Assembly (NCBI RefSeq): GCF_014705655.1
Contig: NZ_JACXIY010000027.1
Location: 60,366 to 124,365 of the forward strand
Source: Paenibacillus arenilitoris
GTDB lineage: Bacteria; Bacillota; Bacilli; Paenibacillales; Paenibacillaceae
Reading direction: 5' to 3'
Length of the DNA: 64,000 bases
This document shows positions 8,205 to 15,860 of this stretch, piece by piece (within the stretch, counting starts at the first letter, position 1; each line of letters begins with the position of its first letter). The notes beneath the pieces are model-generated. The model ran no database searches. It was not told where the DNA came from and was given only the letters and a program-made list of their open reading frames with translations. A program made the translations under genes and the position numbers.

Positions 8205-9174
8205 CGTTCACCGCCTCCCTGTCCGATAAGGCTCTCCGCTCGGCGCGAACGGCAACGAGCTCCGCGGCGACGCTGACCGCGATCTCAATCGGTCCGTCGG
8301 CTCCGATAGCCAGACCGATCGGCGCTTTGACGTTCGATGGGATCAGGAACGTCTCGAACAGCATCCGGATCCGTTTTTTGGAGCCCATTACGCCGATATA
8401 CGCCAATTGAAGCGGCAGCGCAAGGCGGATCATTTCTTTGTCCTGGCGAAGATTATGGCTGCATACGATCAAGTAATCCTCGGCGCACAGGCCGGTTTGC
8501 TTCACGATTTTCCCGGGATCGCCGACGACGATATCCGCCCCGGGGAACCGCTCCCGCGAACAAAGCGCCGGCCGCCAGTCGGCAAGAACGGGACGGAAAC
8601 CGATTCGTCCCGCGAGCGACAAAATCGCCTCGGCATCCTGGCCGGCGCCGAATACGACCAAGCGCGGCTTCGGATCGAACGCGACGGACATCCGGTGCAA
8701 CCGCCTGTCACCCGGCGAGTCGCCGCCTGCAGCGCCGCCGTCCGTCTCCGCGCCGTCAAGCGAATACTCGATTCGTTCGTCGTCCCAGCTTCTCGTGAGC
8801 CGGATGCTTTCTCCCTGTGCGTTGCGTTCGCGAATCTCGAGCAGCAAGCTGCGCAGCTTGCCGTCGACCGGCTCGAGCAGCAGCCGCATTTTGCCGCCGC
8901 AGCCGACCGCCTCTCCCCAAATCGCGTCTTCGTCCGGATTCATATTATAATCGACGAATGCATGCTTGCCCGACGTCCAAACGTCCGGCGCGCGCTCGAT
9001 CAAATCCTGCTCCAGGCAGCCCGGGCTGATCGCGCCGACTTGCCCGCCGCCGAGCCTCAGCAGGATGGCCGCGCCCGACTTGCGGTAGGAGTGGCCTTCC
9101 GCGCAAACAATCGTTGCCAGCACGCTGGGCCTCGCTTCCGCGCTAACCGCCTCCAGCACCTCATGCATATCCAT
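8071..9174 (-). CDS. pucA: XdhC-family xanthine dehydrogenase maturation protein, with unusual C-terminal tail
   Basis: XdhC/CoxI-type chaperone (367 aa) that sulfurates and inserts the molybdenum cofactor. The N-terminal XdhC_CoxI domain shows ISPGCLEQDL (49-58) and AVGCGGKMRLLLEP (89-102). The C-terminal Rossmann domain starts RLVVFGAGQDAEAIL (from 171) and ends with EIAVSVAAELVAVR. Residues after about 323 lie wholly inside the next gene and have no family resemblance. A TGA in the +1 frame at 8208-8210, 3 nt before the next ATG, would give the expected end, so a one-base deletion near the 3' end is possible. The site before 9174 is GGAGGG. Confidence 0.87.
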   Translation of the reverse strand: MDMHEVLEAVSAEARPSVLATIVCAEGHSYRKSGAAILLRLGGGQVGAISPGCLEQDLIERAPDVWTSGKHAFVDYNMNPDEDAIWGEAVGCGGKMRLLLEPVDGKLRSLLLEIRERNAQGESIRLTRSWDDERIEYSLDGAETDGGAAGGDSPGDRRLHRMSVAFDPKPRLVVFGAGQDAEAILSLAGRIGFRPVLADWRPALCSRERFPGADIVVGDPGKIVKQTGLCAEDYLIVCSHNLRQDKEMIRLALPLQLAYIGVMGSKKRIRMLFETFLIPSNVKAPIGLAIGADGPIEIAVSVAAELVAVRAERRALSDREAVNDVRSGTLFGGGAERKDGDAQAGNGAVGGHSARKPGAASAVVQPS

Positions 9175-9252
9175 CCCGAAGCCCTCCCTCCTGCAACATA
9201 CCTTGCCCGCGGACAGTCGGAAGCTTCCGGTACCTTGGCGGGGCGGTCTTCC

Positions 9253-10578
9253 CTACAACCGCCCGATCAACCTGCGCAAGGAGCGGTCCGCCTCTTTCAG
9301 CACGATCCGTTTGTCCACCGTCTTCACCGTTTTGCCTTCCATGACGATCCGCCCGTCGATCAGCACCGTATCGACGTCGCCTCTCGTCGCCGCGTACACG
9401 ACCCTCGAATGCCAATCCGCTTCGAAGGAAGGGTAGACGTGGAAATCTTCCAGGTCAAGGAGCTGCAAGTCCGCCAGCTTGCCGATCTCGATGCTGCCGA
9501 TGTCCGCTTCCATGCCGAGCACGCGCGCGCCGCCCATCGTCGCCATTCGCAGCACCGTCCTCGCGTTCATGACGGTCGGTCCGTGCCGCACCTTTTGCAT
9601 ATAGGCGGTCAGCCTCATCTCCTGGAACATATCCAGGTTGTTGTTGCACGGAGCCCCGTCGGCGCCCAGACCTACGGCAACTCCGCTCTCCAGCAGGAGG
9701 GGAACCTCCGCCACGCCCGATGCAAGCTTCAAGTTGGACCCCGGGCAATGCGTCACCTTCACGCCGCGTTCCCGAATGATCCGTTTCTCCTCCTCATCCA
9801 GCCATATGCTGTGAGCCAGTATAAGATTCGGCCTCGCGAGGCCGATATGGTCGAGATAAACGACGTTTCGCATGCCGCGTTCCGCTTCGACCAGCTCGAT
9901 TTCCCCCAAATTCTCGGAAGCGTGCGTATGCACCATGACGCCGTATTCGGCGGACAAATCGCGCACGCCGATGAGCAGCTCCTCCGTGCAGGAGACGACG
10001 AAGCGGGGACAGAATGCGTAACGGATGCGGCCGCCTGCCGCGCCGTGCCATTTTTCGAGCAGATCGACGCTTTCCTGCAGCGACTGCCGCGTATTCTCCT
10101 GAAGCGCGATCGGAACTTCCTCGCCGTGGTCCATCATCACTTTGCCGGATATGGCCCGAATGCCGCTTTCCTCGATCGCTCGAAAAGCCGATTCCGTATG
10201 ATGCACCGTCTCCATATCGAGAATCGTCGTCGTGCCGCTGCGGATCAATTCGCCGATGCCGAGCATGGCGGAATAATAGACCGAATCTTCGCTGTGCGCC
10301 GCCTCGAGCGGCCAAATTTTCTCCTTCAGCCACTCGATGAGCGACAAGTCGTCGGCCCTTCCGCGGAACAACGTTTGGCACAAATGAATATGCGTCTGCA
10401 CGAAACCGGGCAGCAGCACTTTGCCGCCCGCATCGATTACCCTATCGGCCGCGACTTCATCCAGTCGCTCCCCAAGCCGCGCGATCCGGTTATTTTCAAT
10501 AAGCACGTCGCCCGTAAAAATATCATCGCGCTCGTTCATCGTCATGACGACGGCGCCCCGAATAAGTATGCTCGCCAT
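9253..10578 (-). CDS. Amidohydrolase, MTA/SAH deaminase family (purine deaminase of the operon)
   Basis: First gene of the purine operon, 441 aa. It is a metal-dependent deaminase of the TIM-barrel amidohydrolase superfamily. Ligands are HIH (63-65) in PGFVQTHIHL, HTHASE (217-222), His256 and Asp307 in GADGAPCNNN. The ADDLSLIEWLKEKIWPLEA segment is typical of the 5-methylthioadenosine/S-adenosylhomocysteine deaminase and guanine deaminase (TrzN/AtzA-like) group. Its position ahead of xanthine dehydrogenase suggests guanine or an adenosine derivative as substrate. The exact substrate cannot be read from the sequence. The ATG at 10578 follows GGGGAGGAG. Confidence 0.85.
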   Translation of the reverse strand: MASILIRGAVVMTMNERDDIFTGDVLIENNRIARLGERLDEVAADRVIDAGGKVLLPGFVQTHIHLCQTLFRGRADDLSLIEWLKEKIWPLEAAHSEDSVYYSAMLGIGELIRSGTTTILDMETVHHTESAFRAIEESGIRAISGKVMMDHGEEVPIALQENTRQSLQESVDLLEKWHGAAGGRIRYAFCPRFVVSCTEELLIGVRDLSAEYGVMVHTHASENLGEIELVEAERGMRNVVYLDHIGLARPNLILAHSIWLDEEEKRIIRERGVKVTHCPGSNLKLASGVAEVPLLLESGVAVGLGADGAPCNNNLDMFQEMRLTAYMQKVRHGPTVMNARTVLRMATMGGARVLGMEADIGSIEIGKLADLQLLDLEDFHVYPSFEADWHSRVVYAATRGDVDTVLIDGRIVMEGKTVKTVDKRIVLKEADRSLRRLIGRL

Positions 10579-10985
10579 TGCTCCGCTCCTCCCCGCGACC
10601 GGCCGACTGCGTCACCCGCTACCTATGATATGCACCGATTTTCAAAATTGGATTTCCAATACGGCTATAACTTATTGAATATTCTGACATTAATGAAAAG
10701 AAAACCGCCATGCAAAAAATCGCGGATCGATTCGAGCTCTAATCTTCTTTGATGTTAGTTTAACTAACATAATAATGCAGAAGCTGACGTTAGGCAATAC
10801 GTTTTATAGAAAATTTCAGACGCTGACACGGTTTGTATTGGGATAAACATGACATGCACATTACAAGGGACGATGGGATGATAGAAATACCTGCTCGCAG
10901 CCATCGGCATGCTTGTCTTGAAATGTGGAAAACCCGTTGCCGCATACAATGGGAAGGAGAAGCTTATTAACTTAAGGAGAATGCC
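10579..10985. other. Divergent intergenic region upstream of the purine operon
   Basis: About 400 nt separate the purine operon (minus) from a small membrane protein gene (plus). The stretch is AT-richer than the genes around it. It holds the TnrA/GlnR-like box at 10753-10769, about 175 nt before the operon start codon. I found no convincing sigma-A promoter with two good hexamers on either strand, which would fit an activator-dependent promoter. No ORF with a ribosome site is present. Confidence 0.6.
10753..10769 (-). promoter_or_regulatory. TnrA/GlnR-type nitrogen-control box
   Basis: The 17-mer TGTTAGTTTAACTAACA matches the core consensus TGTNA-N7-TNACA of TnrA and GlnR at every fixed position. 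It is a perfect dyad with arms of 7 bp when the flanking A and T are included. It lies upstream of the first gene of the purine operon, where nitrogen-limitation control is expected. Whether TnrA or GlnR binds, and whether it activates or represses, is inference. Confidence 0.75.
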
Positions 10986-11258
10986 ATGCGCTGCCTACGG
11001 AGGTTGATGTTGATCTTCACGCTAACGATTCTGTTCCCGGCCATCCTCTTCTCCGTCCTCGTGCTCGGATTAACGGATTCGGTTCAGGCAGGCACCGTCA
11101 TGCTCGTCTCGTCATCGGTGCTGATCGTCGCCGTCATCGGTTACGAACTTTATTACCGCCCACCCCGCCGATCGGGGAAGCGCGGCTCGATCCCCCCGAC
11201 GCTTAGCGACTTGTACCGCGAGCTCTACGCCAATGACAGGGACAACGACCGCGGCTAA
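10986..11258 (+). CDS. Small two-helix membrane protein, unknown function
   Basis: A protein of 90 aa with an AAGGAG site 7 nt before the ATG. Two hydrophobic segments (residues about 8-28 and 37-54) are followed by a basic, proline-containing cytoplasmic tail (YYRPPRRSGKRGS) and an acidic end. I do not recognise the family. It faces a serine hydrolase gene tail to tail; the short perfect hairpin GCATCG-TTAT-CGATGC at 11260-11275 lies between and partly inside the two stop regions but lacks a T-run. Confidence 0.65.
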   Translation: MRCLRRLMLIFTLTILFPAILFSVLVLGLTDSVQAGTVMLVSSSVLIVAVIGYELYYRPPRRSGKRGSIPPTLSDLYRELYANDRDNDRG

Positions 11259-11265
11259 AGCATCG

Positions 11266-12204
11266 TTATCGATGCGCCCTCAAAGCCGGGACGATATGTT
11301 CGAAAATGAGGCGCCTGGACAAAATCGCGTCATTGCGCTTCGTCACCTGCTTGCGGATGACGATAACGAGCCCGTCCCCGGGCAAGACGAGCAAATATTG
11401 GCCGCCGTGGCCGAATGCGAAATAACAGTCGGCATGGCCGTTATGTTCTTGCGGCGAATGCCACCAGTGATAGCCGTAGCCGCCGTAGATCGGCGGCTCG
11501 TACTGCAGCAGGCCGCGATGATGAAGCTTCGTCGACTGGCGGGTCCATTCCGCGGACAACAGCCGGCGGCCATCGAAGATGCCTTCCTGCGCGTACAGCT
11601 GACCGAACTTCGCCAAGTCCCGGCCGTACAGGTGAAGCCCCGTTCCGCCTTCGTTGACGCCGCCGCGCTCCATCCACCTGGCGGCGCGGAAGCCAAGCGG
11701 CCCGAACAGCCGTTCCTCGGCGTAACGAAGCGCCGACATCCCCGTCGCTTCCGTCAGGATGGCCGACAGCAGATGCGACCCGCCCGAATTGTAGGCGAAC
11801 GCCGTGCCCGGCTCCGAGATGATCGGCTGATCGAAGACGAATTTGACCGGGTCGCCCGACGCTCGGAACGCCTTGTACGGCTTGTCGAAGTCGGGCCAAT
11901 CGAAGCCCGCCGTCATCGTCAGCAGATGGCCGATGTTCAATTTGGCCAAAGCCGCTCCGCTCCCTTCCGGGGGGGTCAAAAAATCGGTTACCGGCTGCTC
12001 GAGGCTCGTCAGGTCGCCGCGGTCGAGCGCGATTCCGATCAGGGCGGACAAGACGCTTTTGGTGCAAGAAAAGAGCGGCCCGATCGAGTCTTTCCCGCGA
12101 TCGTGCCACTCCGAGACAACCAACCCGTCCCTCAGGACGAGCACCGATTTCATGTTCCATTCCTTCAGATGCGCGCTTCGGCTTTCCAAGTCCAACCGTT
12201 CCAT
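11266..12204 (-). CDS. Serine hydrolase, class C beta-lactamase / penicillin-binding-protein-like
   Basis: A protein of 312 aa with the three active-site elements of the beta-lactamase-related serine hydrolases: SCTK (46-49), YNS (138-140) and a late HGG (FAFGHGGQYLLVLPG). There is no signal peptide or membrane segment, so it is probably cytoplasmic. It resembles esterase/EstB or 6-aminohexanoate-dimer hydrolase-like members more than true beta-lactamases. The ATG at 12204 was preferred over an upstream ATG at 12243, whose only purine stretch is too close to the start. The substrate is unknown. Confidence 0.82.
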   Translation of the reverse strand: MERLDLESRSAHLKEWNMKSVLVLRDGLVVSEWHDRGKDSIGPLFSCTKSVLSALIGIALDRGDLTSLEQPVTDFLTPPEGSGAALAKLNIGHLLTMTAGFDWPDFDKPYKAFRASGDPVKFVFDQPIISEPGTAFAYNSGGSHLLSAILTEATGMSALRYAEERLFGPLGFRAARWMERGGVNEGGTGLHLYGRDLAKFGQLYAQEGIFDGRRLLSAEWTRQSTKLHHRGLLQYEPPIYGGYGYHWWHSPQEHNGHADCYFAFGHGGQYLLVLPGDGLVIVIRKQVTKRNDAILSRRLIFEHIVPALRAHR

Positions 12205-12268
12205 GTTGCCAAACCGACCTCTCCCGCAAGTTAGTGGGCGCATGCCTCATTTTATGTAACGACGCGGC

Positions 12269-12538
12269 TCATTTTGCCCGTAGCTGCAAGCTTGGGACGT
12301 TATTCGCCAATCCGGTCTTCCCCCGCTCCGAAATGACCCGCATGCAAATTCGCATGACATACCGCGGCTTTGCCGCTTCCTCCGCCGCCCAGAACGCCGG
12401 ATCGGCGAATATCCAAGACAGCGTCCGCTCCGCGGCCGCGCAGGCTTCCCGCTCTTCCTTCAGCAGCGTTACGCAAATCGTATAGCAAAGCGATTCGAAT
12501 CGCCTTAGCTCTTCAACCTTTTCCTTAAATCCAACCAT
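12269..12538 (-). CDS. Small hypothetical protein
   Basis: A protein of 89 aa with a GGAGGCGG site about 10 nt before the ATG. It is predicted to be largely helical, with a Cys/Leu-rich stretch ESLCYTICVTLLKEEREA and a middle AERTLSWIFADPAFW. The pattern is loosely like the region-2 helices of sigma factors or small Paenibacillus proteins of unknown role, but I cannot name a family. No membrane segment or signal peptide. Confidence 0.55.
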   Translation of the reverse strand: MVGFKEKVEELRRFESLCYTICVTLLKEEREACAAAERTLSWIFADPAFWAAEEAAKPRYVMRICMRVISERGKTGLANNVPSLQLRAK

Positions 12539-12745
12539 AGGGACAGCCGCCTCCAGACAATCGTCGCAAACTATCCCTTATTGTAGCCGACCGGATTTGA
12601 AAATTCGTTACGAAATGGTTAAAGCGCGCAACCTTTTCGGCGGCCCCTGCGTAAGTCCAGTATCCAACCTTTTTCGATTGTGTTATTCTTGCTATTGAGC
12701 TTTCGGACTAAAATCATACTTTTCGATACGATAGGATGTTGCGGC

Positions 12746-13363
12746 ATGTACGACGTATTATTGAATATTATCGATCAAGTCGGTTACTTCGCGTTATTTC
12801 TCGTTCTTTGTCTGGGCCTCATCGGCCTTCCGATTCCGAACGAAGCGGTCGTCATGACCGGCGGCGCTTTGTCCGCTTCGGGCGTTCTGAAGCCCGTTCC
12901 CGCATTCGTCATGACCTGCCTCGGCATTTGCTCGGCGATGACCTTCGGATACAGCATCGGCAGGTTCGCGGGCAGCAAATTGTCGAATTGGTTCCGCAGC
13001 CAAAAAAATATCGCCAAATTCGTGTCCAAGTCCGAGCAGCTGAGCGAGCGATATGGCGGATACGCCATCAGCATGAGCTTGTGCCTGCCGTTTCTAAGGC
13101 ACGCGACGCCATACGTCATGGGACTGAACCGGATGCCGTTCCGGCGCTTTATCCTTTTCGCTTACCCGTCCGCGTTCGTCTGGACGCTCATTTATTTTAT
13201 CGTCGGATCGTTCGTCGGCGATCGGGTTCAGATGCTCGCGAACGACATCTACGAATACGGCCTTTGGATCGTGCTCGCGCTCGCGGCCGCGCTGCTTGGC
13301 TTTATTGCCTACAGGTATCTGAAGAAGCGGAACCGGAAGGAACAGATCGAACGCCCGATGTAG
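12746..13363 (+). CDS. DedA-family membrane protein
   Basis: An integral membrane protein of 205 aa in the DedA/VTT superfamily, whose bacterial members flip undecaprenyl phosphate or phosphatidylethanolamine. Visible hallmarks are GLPIPNEAVVMTGGALS near the N terminus, the amphipathic re-entrant region, and the conserved arginine and proline in SLCLPFLRHATPYVMGLNRM. The C terminus is a basic tail after the last helix. The ATG at 12746 (MYDVLLNIID) gives the usual length; an AGGA lies 9 nt upstream. A terminator follows at 13430-13481. Confidence 0.9.
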   Translation: MYDVLLNIIDQVGYFALFLVLCLGLIGLPIPNEAVVMTGGALSASGVLKPVPAFVMTCLGICSAMTFGYSIGRFAGSKLSNWFRSQKNIAKFVSKSEQLSERYGGYAISMSLCLPFLRHATPYVMGLNRMPFRRFILFAYPSAFVWTLIYFIVGSFVGDRVQMLANDIYEYGLWIVLALAAALLGFIAYRYLKKRNRKEQIERPM

Positions 13364-13429
13364 GACGGCAGATTCGGGATTCTGATACTAGGTTGCGTTA
13401 GCCGCCCGGAAGTCATTCCATCCACAGGC

Positions 13430-13481
13430 AAGGAGCTGTCTCAAGAGGTCAAGCGGCGACCCGAGAGGCAGCTCCTTTTTT
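13430..13481 (+). terminator. Intrinsic terminator downstream of the DedA gene
   Basis: AAGGAGCTGTCTC (13430-13442) pairs with GAGAGGCAGCTCCTT (with a bulge), followed by TTTTTT. The left arm is identical over 13 bases to the first arm of the terminator behind the rhodanese gene at 50560-50572 (minus strand). Confidence 0.8.
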
Positions 13482-13556
13482 GGCTTAAACGGCAACAAAT
13501 GGCGGCGCCGGGATCGTCCCTTGGCGCCGCCATTCTTCGTCAGGAAAGCTGCTGCG

Positions 13557-13841
13557 TCACGACTGCTTCTCCAGCTTCGCCTCGGCCGTCTCGACCAGAA
13601 AGTCGAACAGCTCGTCGTCTTCCTCGATCAGGTCCTCCAGCTCGAGCAGCTGCTCCTCCTTGCCCGATTCGTGAAGGAAAAACAAGCCGTAGCCCCATTC
13701 GTTTCCTTTCTTGCTTTGAAGCGTAATCTCGTATTCGTTGGAATGGCCTTCCACCCCAAATTGCACCTTGCCAACGTAACCGTCTTCCTTCGAGTACGTC
13801 ATCGAGGCGTCCAGTATGCTGATGTTAATCACAAAAAGCAC
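13557..13841 (-). CDS. Small acidic hypothetical protein
   Basis: A protein of up to 94 aa with a GTG start at 13841 behind AGGAAGG; a second GTG at 13832 is also possible. It alternates beta-strand-like segments (VGKVQFGVEG, EYEITLQSKKG, GYGLFFLHESG) and ends in a very acidic helix (ELEDLIEEDDELFDFLVETA). No signal peptide or membrane segment. I do not recognise the family. It lies 21 nt after the lipoprotein gene and may be co-transcribed with it. Confidence 0.7.
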   Translation of the reverse strand: MLFVINISILDASMTYSKEDGYVGKVQFGVEGHSNEYEITLQSKKGNEWGYGLFFLHESGKEEQLLELEDLIEEDDELFDFLVETAEAKLEKQS

Positions 13842-13862
13842 GCTTCCTTCCTGTTCTGTTCG

Positions 13863-14303
13863 TTATGGCGCGAGCTGATTGATCTGCGCAAGCAGCTCGT
13901 TAATTTTGGCGATCGTATCCGGTATGCCCGTCGATTCGAAGGCCGCTCTTCCTTGCTCGATGTTGGTCAAAGCCTGGTCGATCCCCTGCTGAAGGGTCTC
14001 ATTGTAGCCCGCGATCGATTGATGCAGCTCCTTCGCATAGTCGGGCACCTGCAGCCCGTTATATTGCGCGATCTGCTCCTGCAGCGCGGTCAGCCGCTCC
14101 TTAAGGTCGGTTCGAGCATTCAGGTCGTTTATCGCTTGCTCCGCCAGGCCGTTCATGTCTTGACCGAAGTCCGTCAGCGTCTGCAAGTAATTCGTCGTTT
14201 CGGTAGCAAAATTTACCGTTTGTCCCACTTGGTCCATAATACCACAGCCCGCGGTCAGAAGCATTATGAAAAGCATCATCAGGGTAACGCTCTTTCTGAT
14301 CAT
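13863..14303 (-). CDS. DUF6376-type lipoprotein
   Basis: A protein of 146 aa with a lipoprotein signal: basic MIRKS, hydrophobic core, then the lipobox LTAGC. The mature part is a helical repeat-like domain (TTNYLQTLTDFGQDMNGLAE, LKERLTALQEQIAQYN, IAKINELLAQINQL). It matches my knowledge of the DUF6376 lipoproteins of Bacillus and Paenibacillus, with the characteristic VNFATETTNYLQTL start. The ATG at 14303 follows GAGGAG. The function is unknown; it is expected on the outer face of the membrane. Confidence 0.78.
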   Translation of the reverse strand: MIRKSVTLMMLFIMLLTAGCGIMDQVGQTVNFATETTNYLQTLTDFGQDMNGLAEQAINDLNARTDLKERLTALQEQIAQYNGLQVPDYAKELHQSIAGYNETLQQGIDQALTNIEQGRAAFESTGIPDTIAKINELLAQINQLAP

Positions 14304-14444
14304 CCCATCACTCCTCGAAAAATAATTCATCCCCTCGTCCGTTCCCGATCGCCACAGACGAACGCCTATCCGCCTCTCGGCATACATTACAATACGATAC
14401 CGGCCCCGTGCCGGTTTCGCGGACGTCACAAGGAGATGATCGGA

Positions 14445-15860
14445 ATGGAAGTTCAATTGTCGGCGCTTCACTGGATTTATCTCGTCTTCGTCGTCGCCAT
14501 TATCGGTTTCATGCTGATGCGTCGCGATACGACGCTCGTCTGCATCGCGGGGATATTGGGTCTTGGCATTCTCGCCACCACCTCGGCCAGCGGATCGGTA
14601 AGCGGAATTTTCAACAGCTTTATTTATGCCATTAAGGAATTGATCGGCACGATATTAATCATATCCATCATCGTCGCCATGAGCCGGGTGCTGATCCGGA
14701 CGGGAATCAACGAATATATGATCGCGCCGCTCACCCGTTTTTTCCGGACGCCCGCGCAGGCGTTCTGGGGGATCGGACTGATCATGCTCGTCACGTCCTG
14801 GTTTTTCTGGCCGTCGCCGGGCGTCGCGCTCATCGGCGCCGTGCTGCTGCCGGTTGCGCTGCGCGTCGGGCTGCCCGCACTCGGGGCGGCGGTCGCCATG
14901 AACCTGTTCGGCCACGGCATCGCGTTATCCGGCGACTACATCATCCAGGGAGCGCCGAAGCTGACGGCTGACGCGGCGGGCCTCCCGGTCAACGAGGTCA
15001 TGCAAGCCAGCATTCCGCTCGTCATCGTTATGGGAGCGGTTACGACCGTTGCGGCCTACTGGATGATGCGCCGCGATCAGAAGCTTGGCACTTGGAAGGA
15101 CGGTCTGATCGCGTCGACGGGCTCCCCCTTGACGCCGAACGATGATCCCGAAGCGGCATCGGACCGGCTGGCTTTGTCGCATGCGACAAAAAAATGGCTC
15201 GCCGTCCTAATCCCTTTCCTCTTTGCATTAGATGTCGTCGCCATGTTCGTTCTGAACCTGCAAGGCGGAGACGCGACCGCGCTCATCGGCGGCACGGCCA
15301 TCCTCATCATGCTTCTCATTACGATGCTCACGCACAGGGGCAAGGGCTTCGAGAAAACGACCGGCTATCTCGTCCAAGGCTTCCTGTTCGGCTTCAAAGT
15401 GTTCGGGCCGGTCATTCCGATCGCCGCGTTCTTCTACCTCGGCGATTCCGGATTTCTGGCGATGTTCGGCGAGAAGCTCCCCGAAGCCTCGCACGGCATC
15501 GTCAACGATCTGGGGGTCGCCCTGGCGAACGTCGTCCCCGTTAACGGCGCAATCGGCTCGATCACGCTGACGATCGTCGGAGCGGTGACGGGCCTCGACG
15601 GCTCGGGCTTCTCCGGCATCTCGCTGGCGGGCTCGATCGCCCAATTGTTCGGCCATGCGATCGGCTCGGGCCTTGCGACGCTAACCGCGCTTGGTCAAGT
15701 AGCGGCCATCTGGGTCGGCGGCGGCACCATCATTCCTTGGGCGCTCATCCCGGCTGCGGCGATCTGCGGCGTCGATCCGTTCGAGCTTGCTCGCCGCAAC
15801 CTGAAGCCGGTGCTCATCGGCCTCTTCGTGACGACGATCGTCGCGATGTTCCTTATCTAG
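14445..15860 (+). CDS. Polytopic membrane transporter, ion-transporter-superfamily-like, unknown substrate
   Basis: A protein of 471 aa with about 10-12 transmembrane segments. The start at 14445 (MEVQLSALHWIYLV) has AAGGAG at 9 nt. The upstream in-frame extension to 13521 is antisense to two real genes and is rejected. Two halves each carry a possible re-entrant motif: SWFFWPSPGVALIGAVLLP and later VVPVNGAIGSITLTIVG. There are conserved-looking FGHGIALSGDYIIQGAP and QLFGHAIGSG segments. This layout resembles GntP/CitM/ArsB-type carriers, but I cannot name the family. Its stop overlaps the convergent downstream gene by 8 nt. Confidence 0.8.
   Translation: MEVQLSALHWIYLVFVVAIIGFMLMRRDTTLVCIAGILGLGILATTSASGSVSGIFNSFIYAIKELIGTILIISIIVAMSRVLIRTGINEYMIAPLTRFFRTPAQAFWGIGLIMLVTSWFFWPSPGVALIGAVLLPVALRVGLPALGAAVAMNLFGHGIALSGDYIIQGAPKLTADAAGLPVNEVMQASIPLVIVMGAVTTVAAYWMMRRDQKLGTWKDGLIASTGSPLTPNDDPEAASDRLALSHATKKWLAVLIPFLFALDVVAMFVLNLQGGDATALIGGTAILIMLLITMLTHRGKGFEKTTGYLVQGFLFGFKVFGPVIPIAAFFYLGDSGFLAMFGEKLPEASHGIVNDLGVALANVVPVNGAIGSITLTIVGAVTGLDGSGFSGISLAGSIAQLFGHAIGSGLATLTALGQVAAIWVGGGTIIPWALIPAAAICGVDPFELARRNLKPVLIGLFVTTIVAMFLI

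Noticed and set aside
8407..10752. Plus-strand ORF of 781 codons
   Set aside because: It is antisense to the XdhC-type and amidohydrolase genes, has His/Arg/Gln-rich composition typical of a shadow frame in GC-rich DNA, and no ribosome site.
13521..14444. Long in-frame N-terminal extension of the transporter at 14445
   Set aside because: It runs antisense through the lipoprotein and the small acidic protein genes; the start at 14445 has a clear ribosome site.
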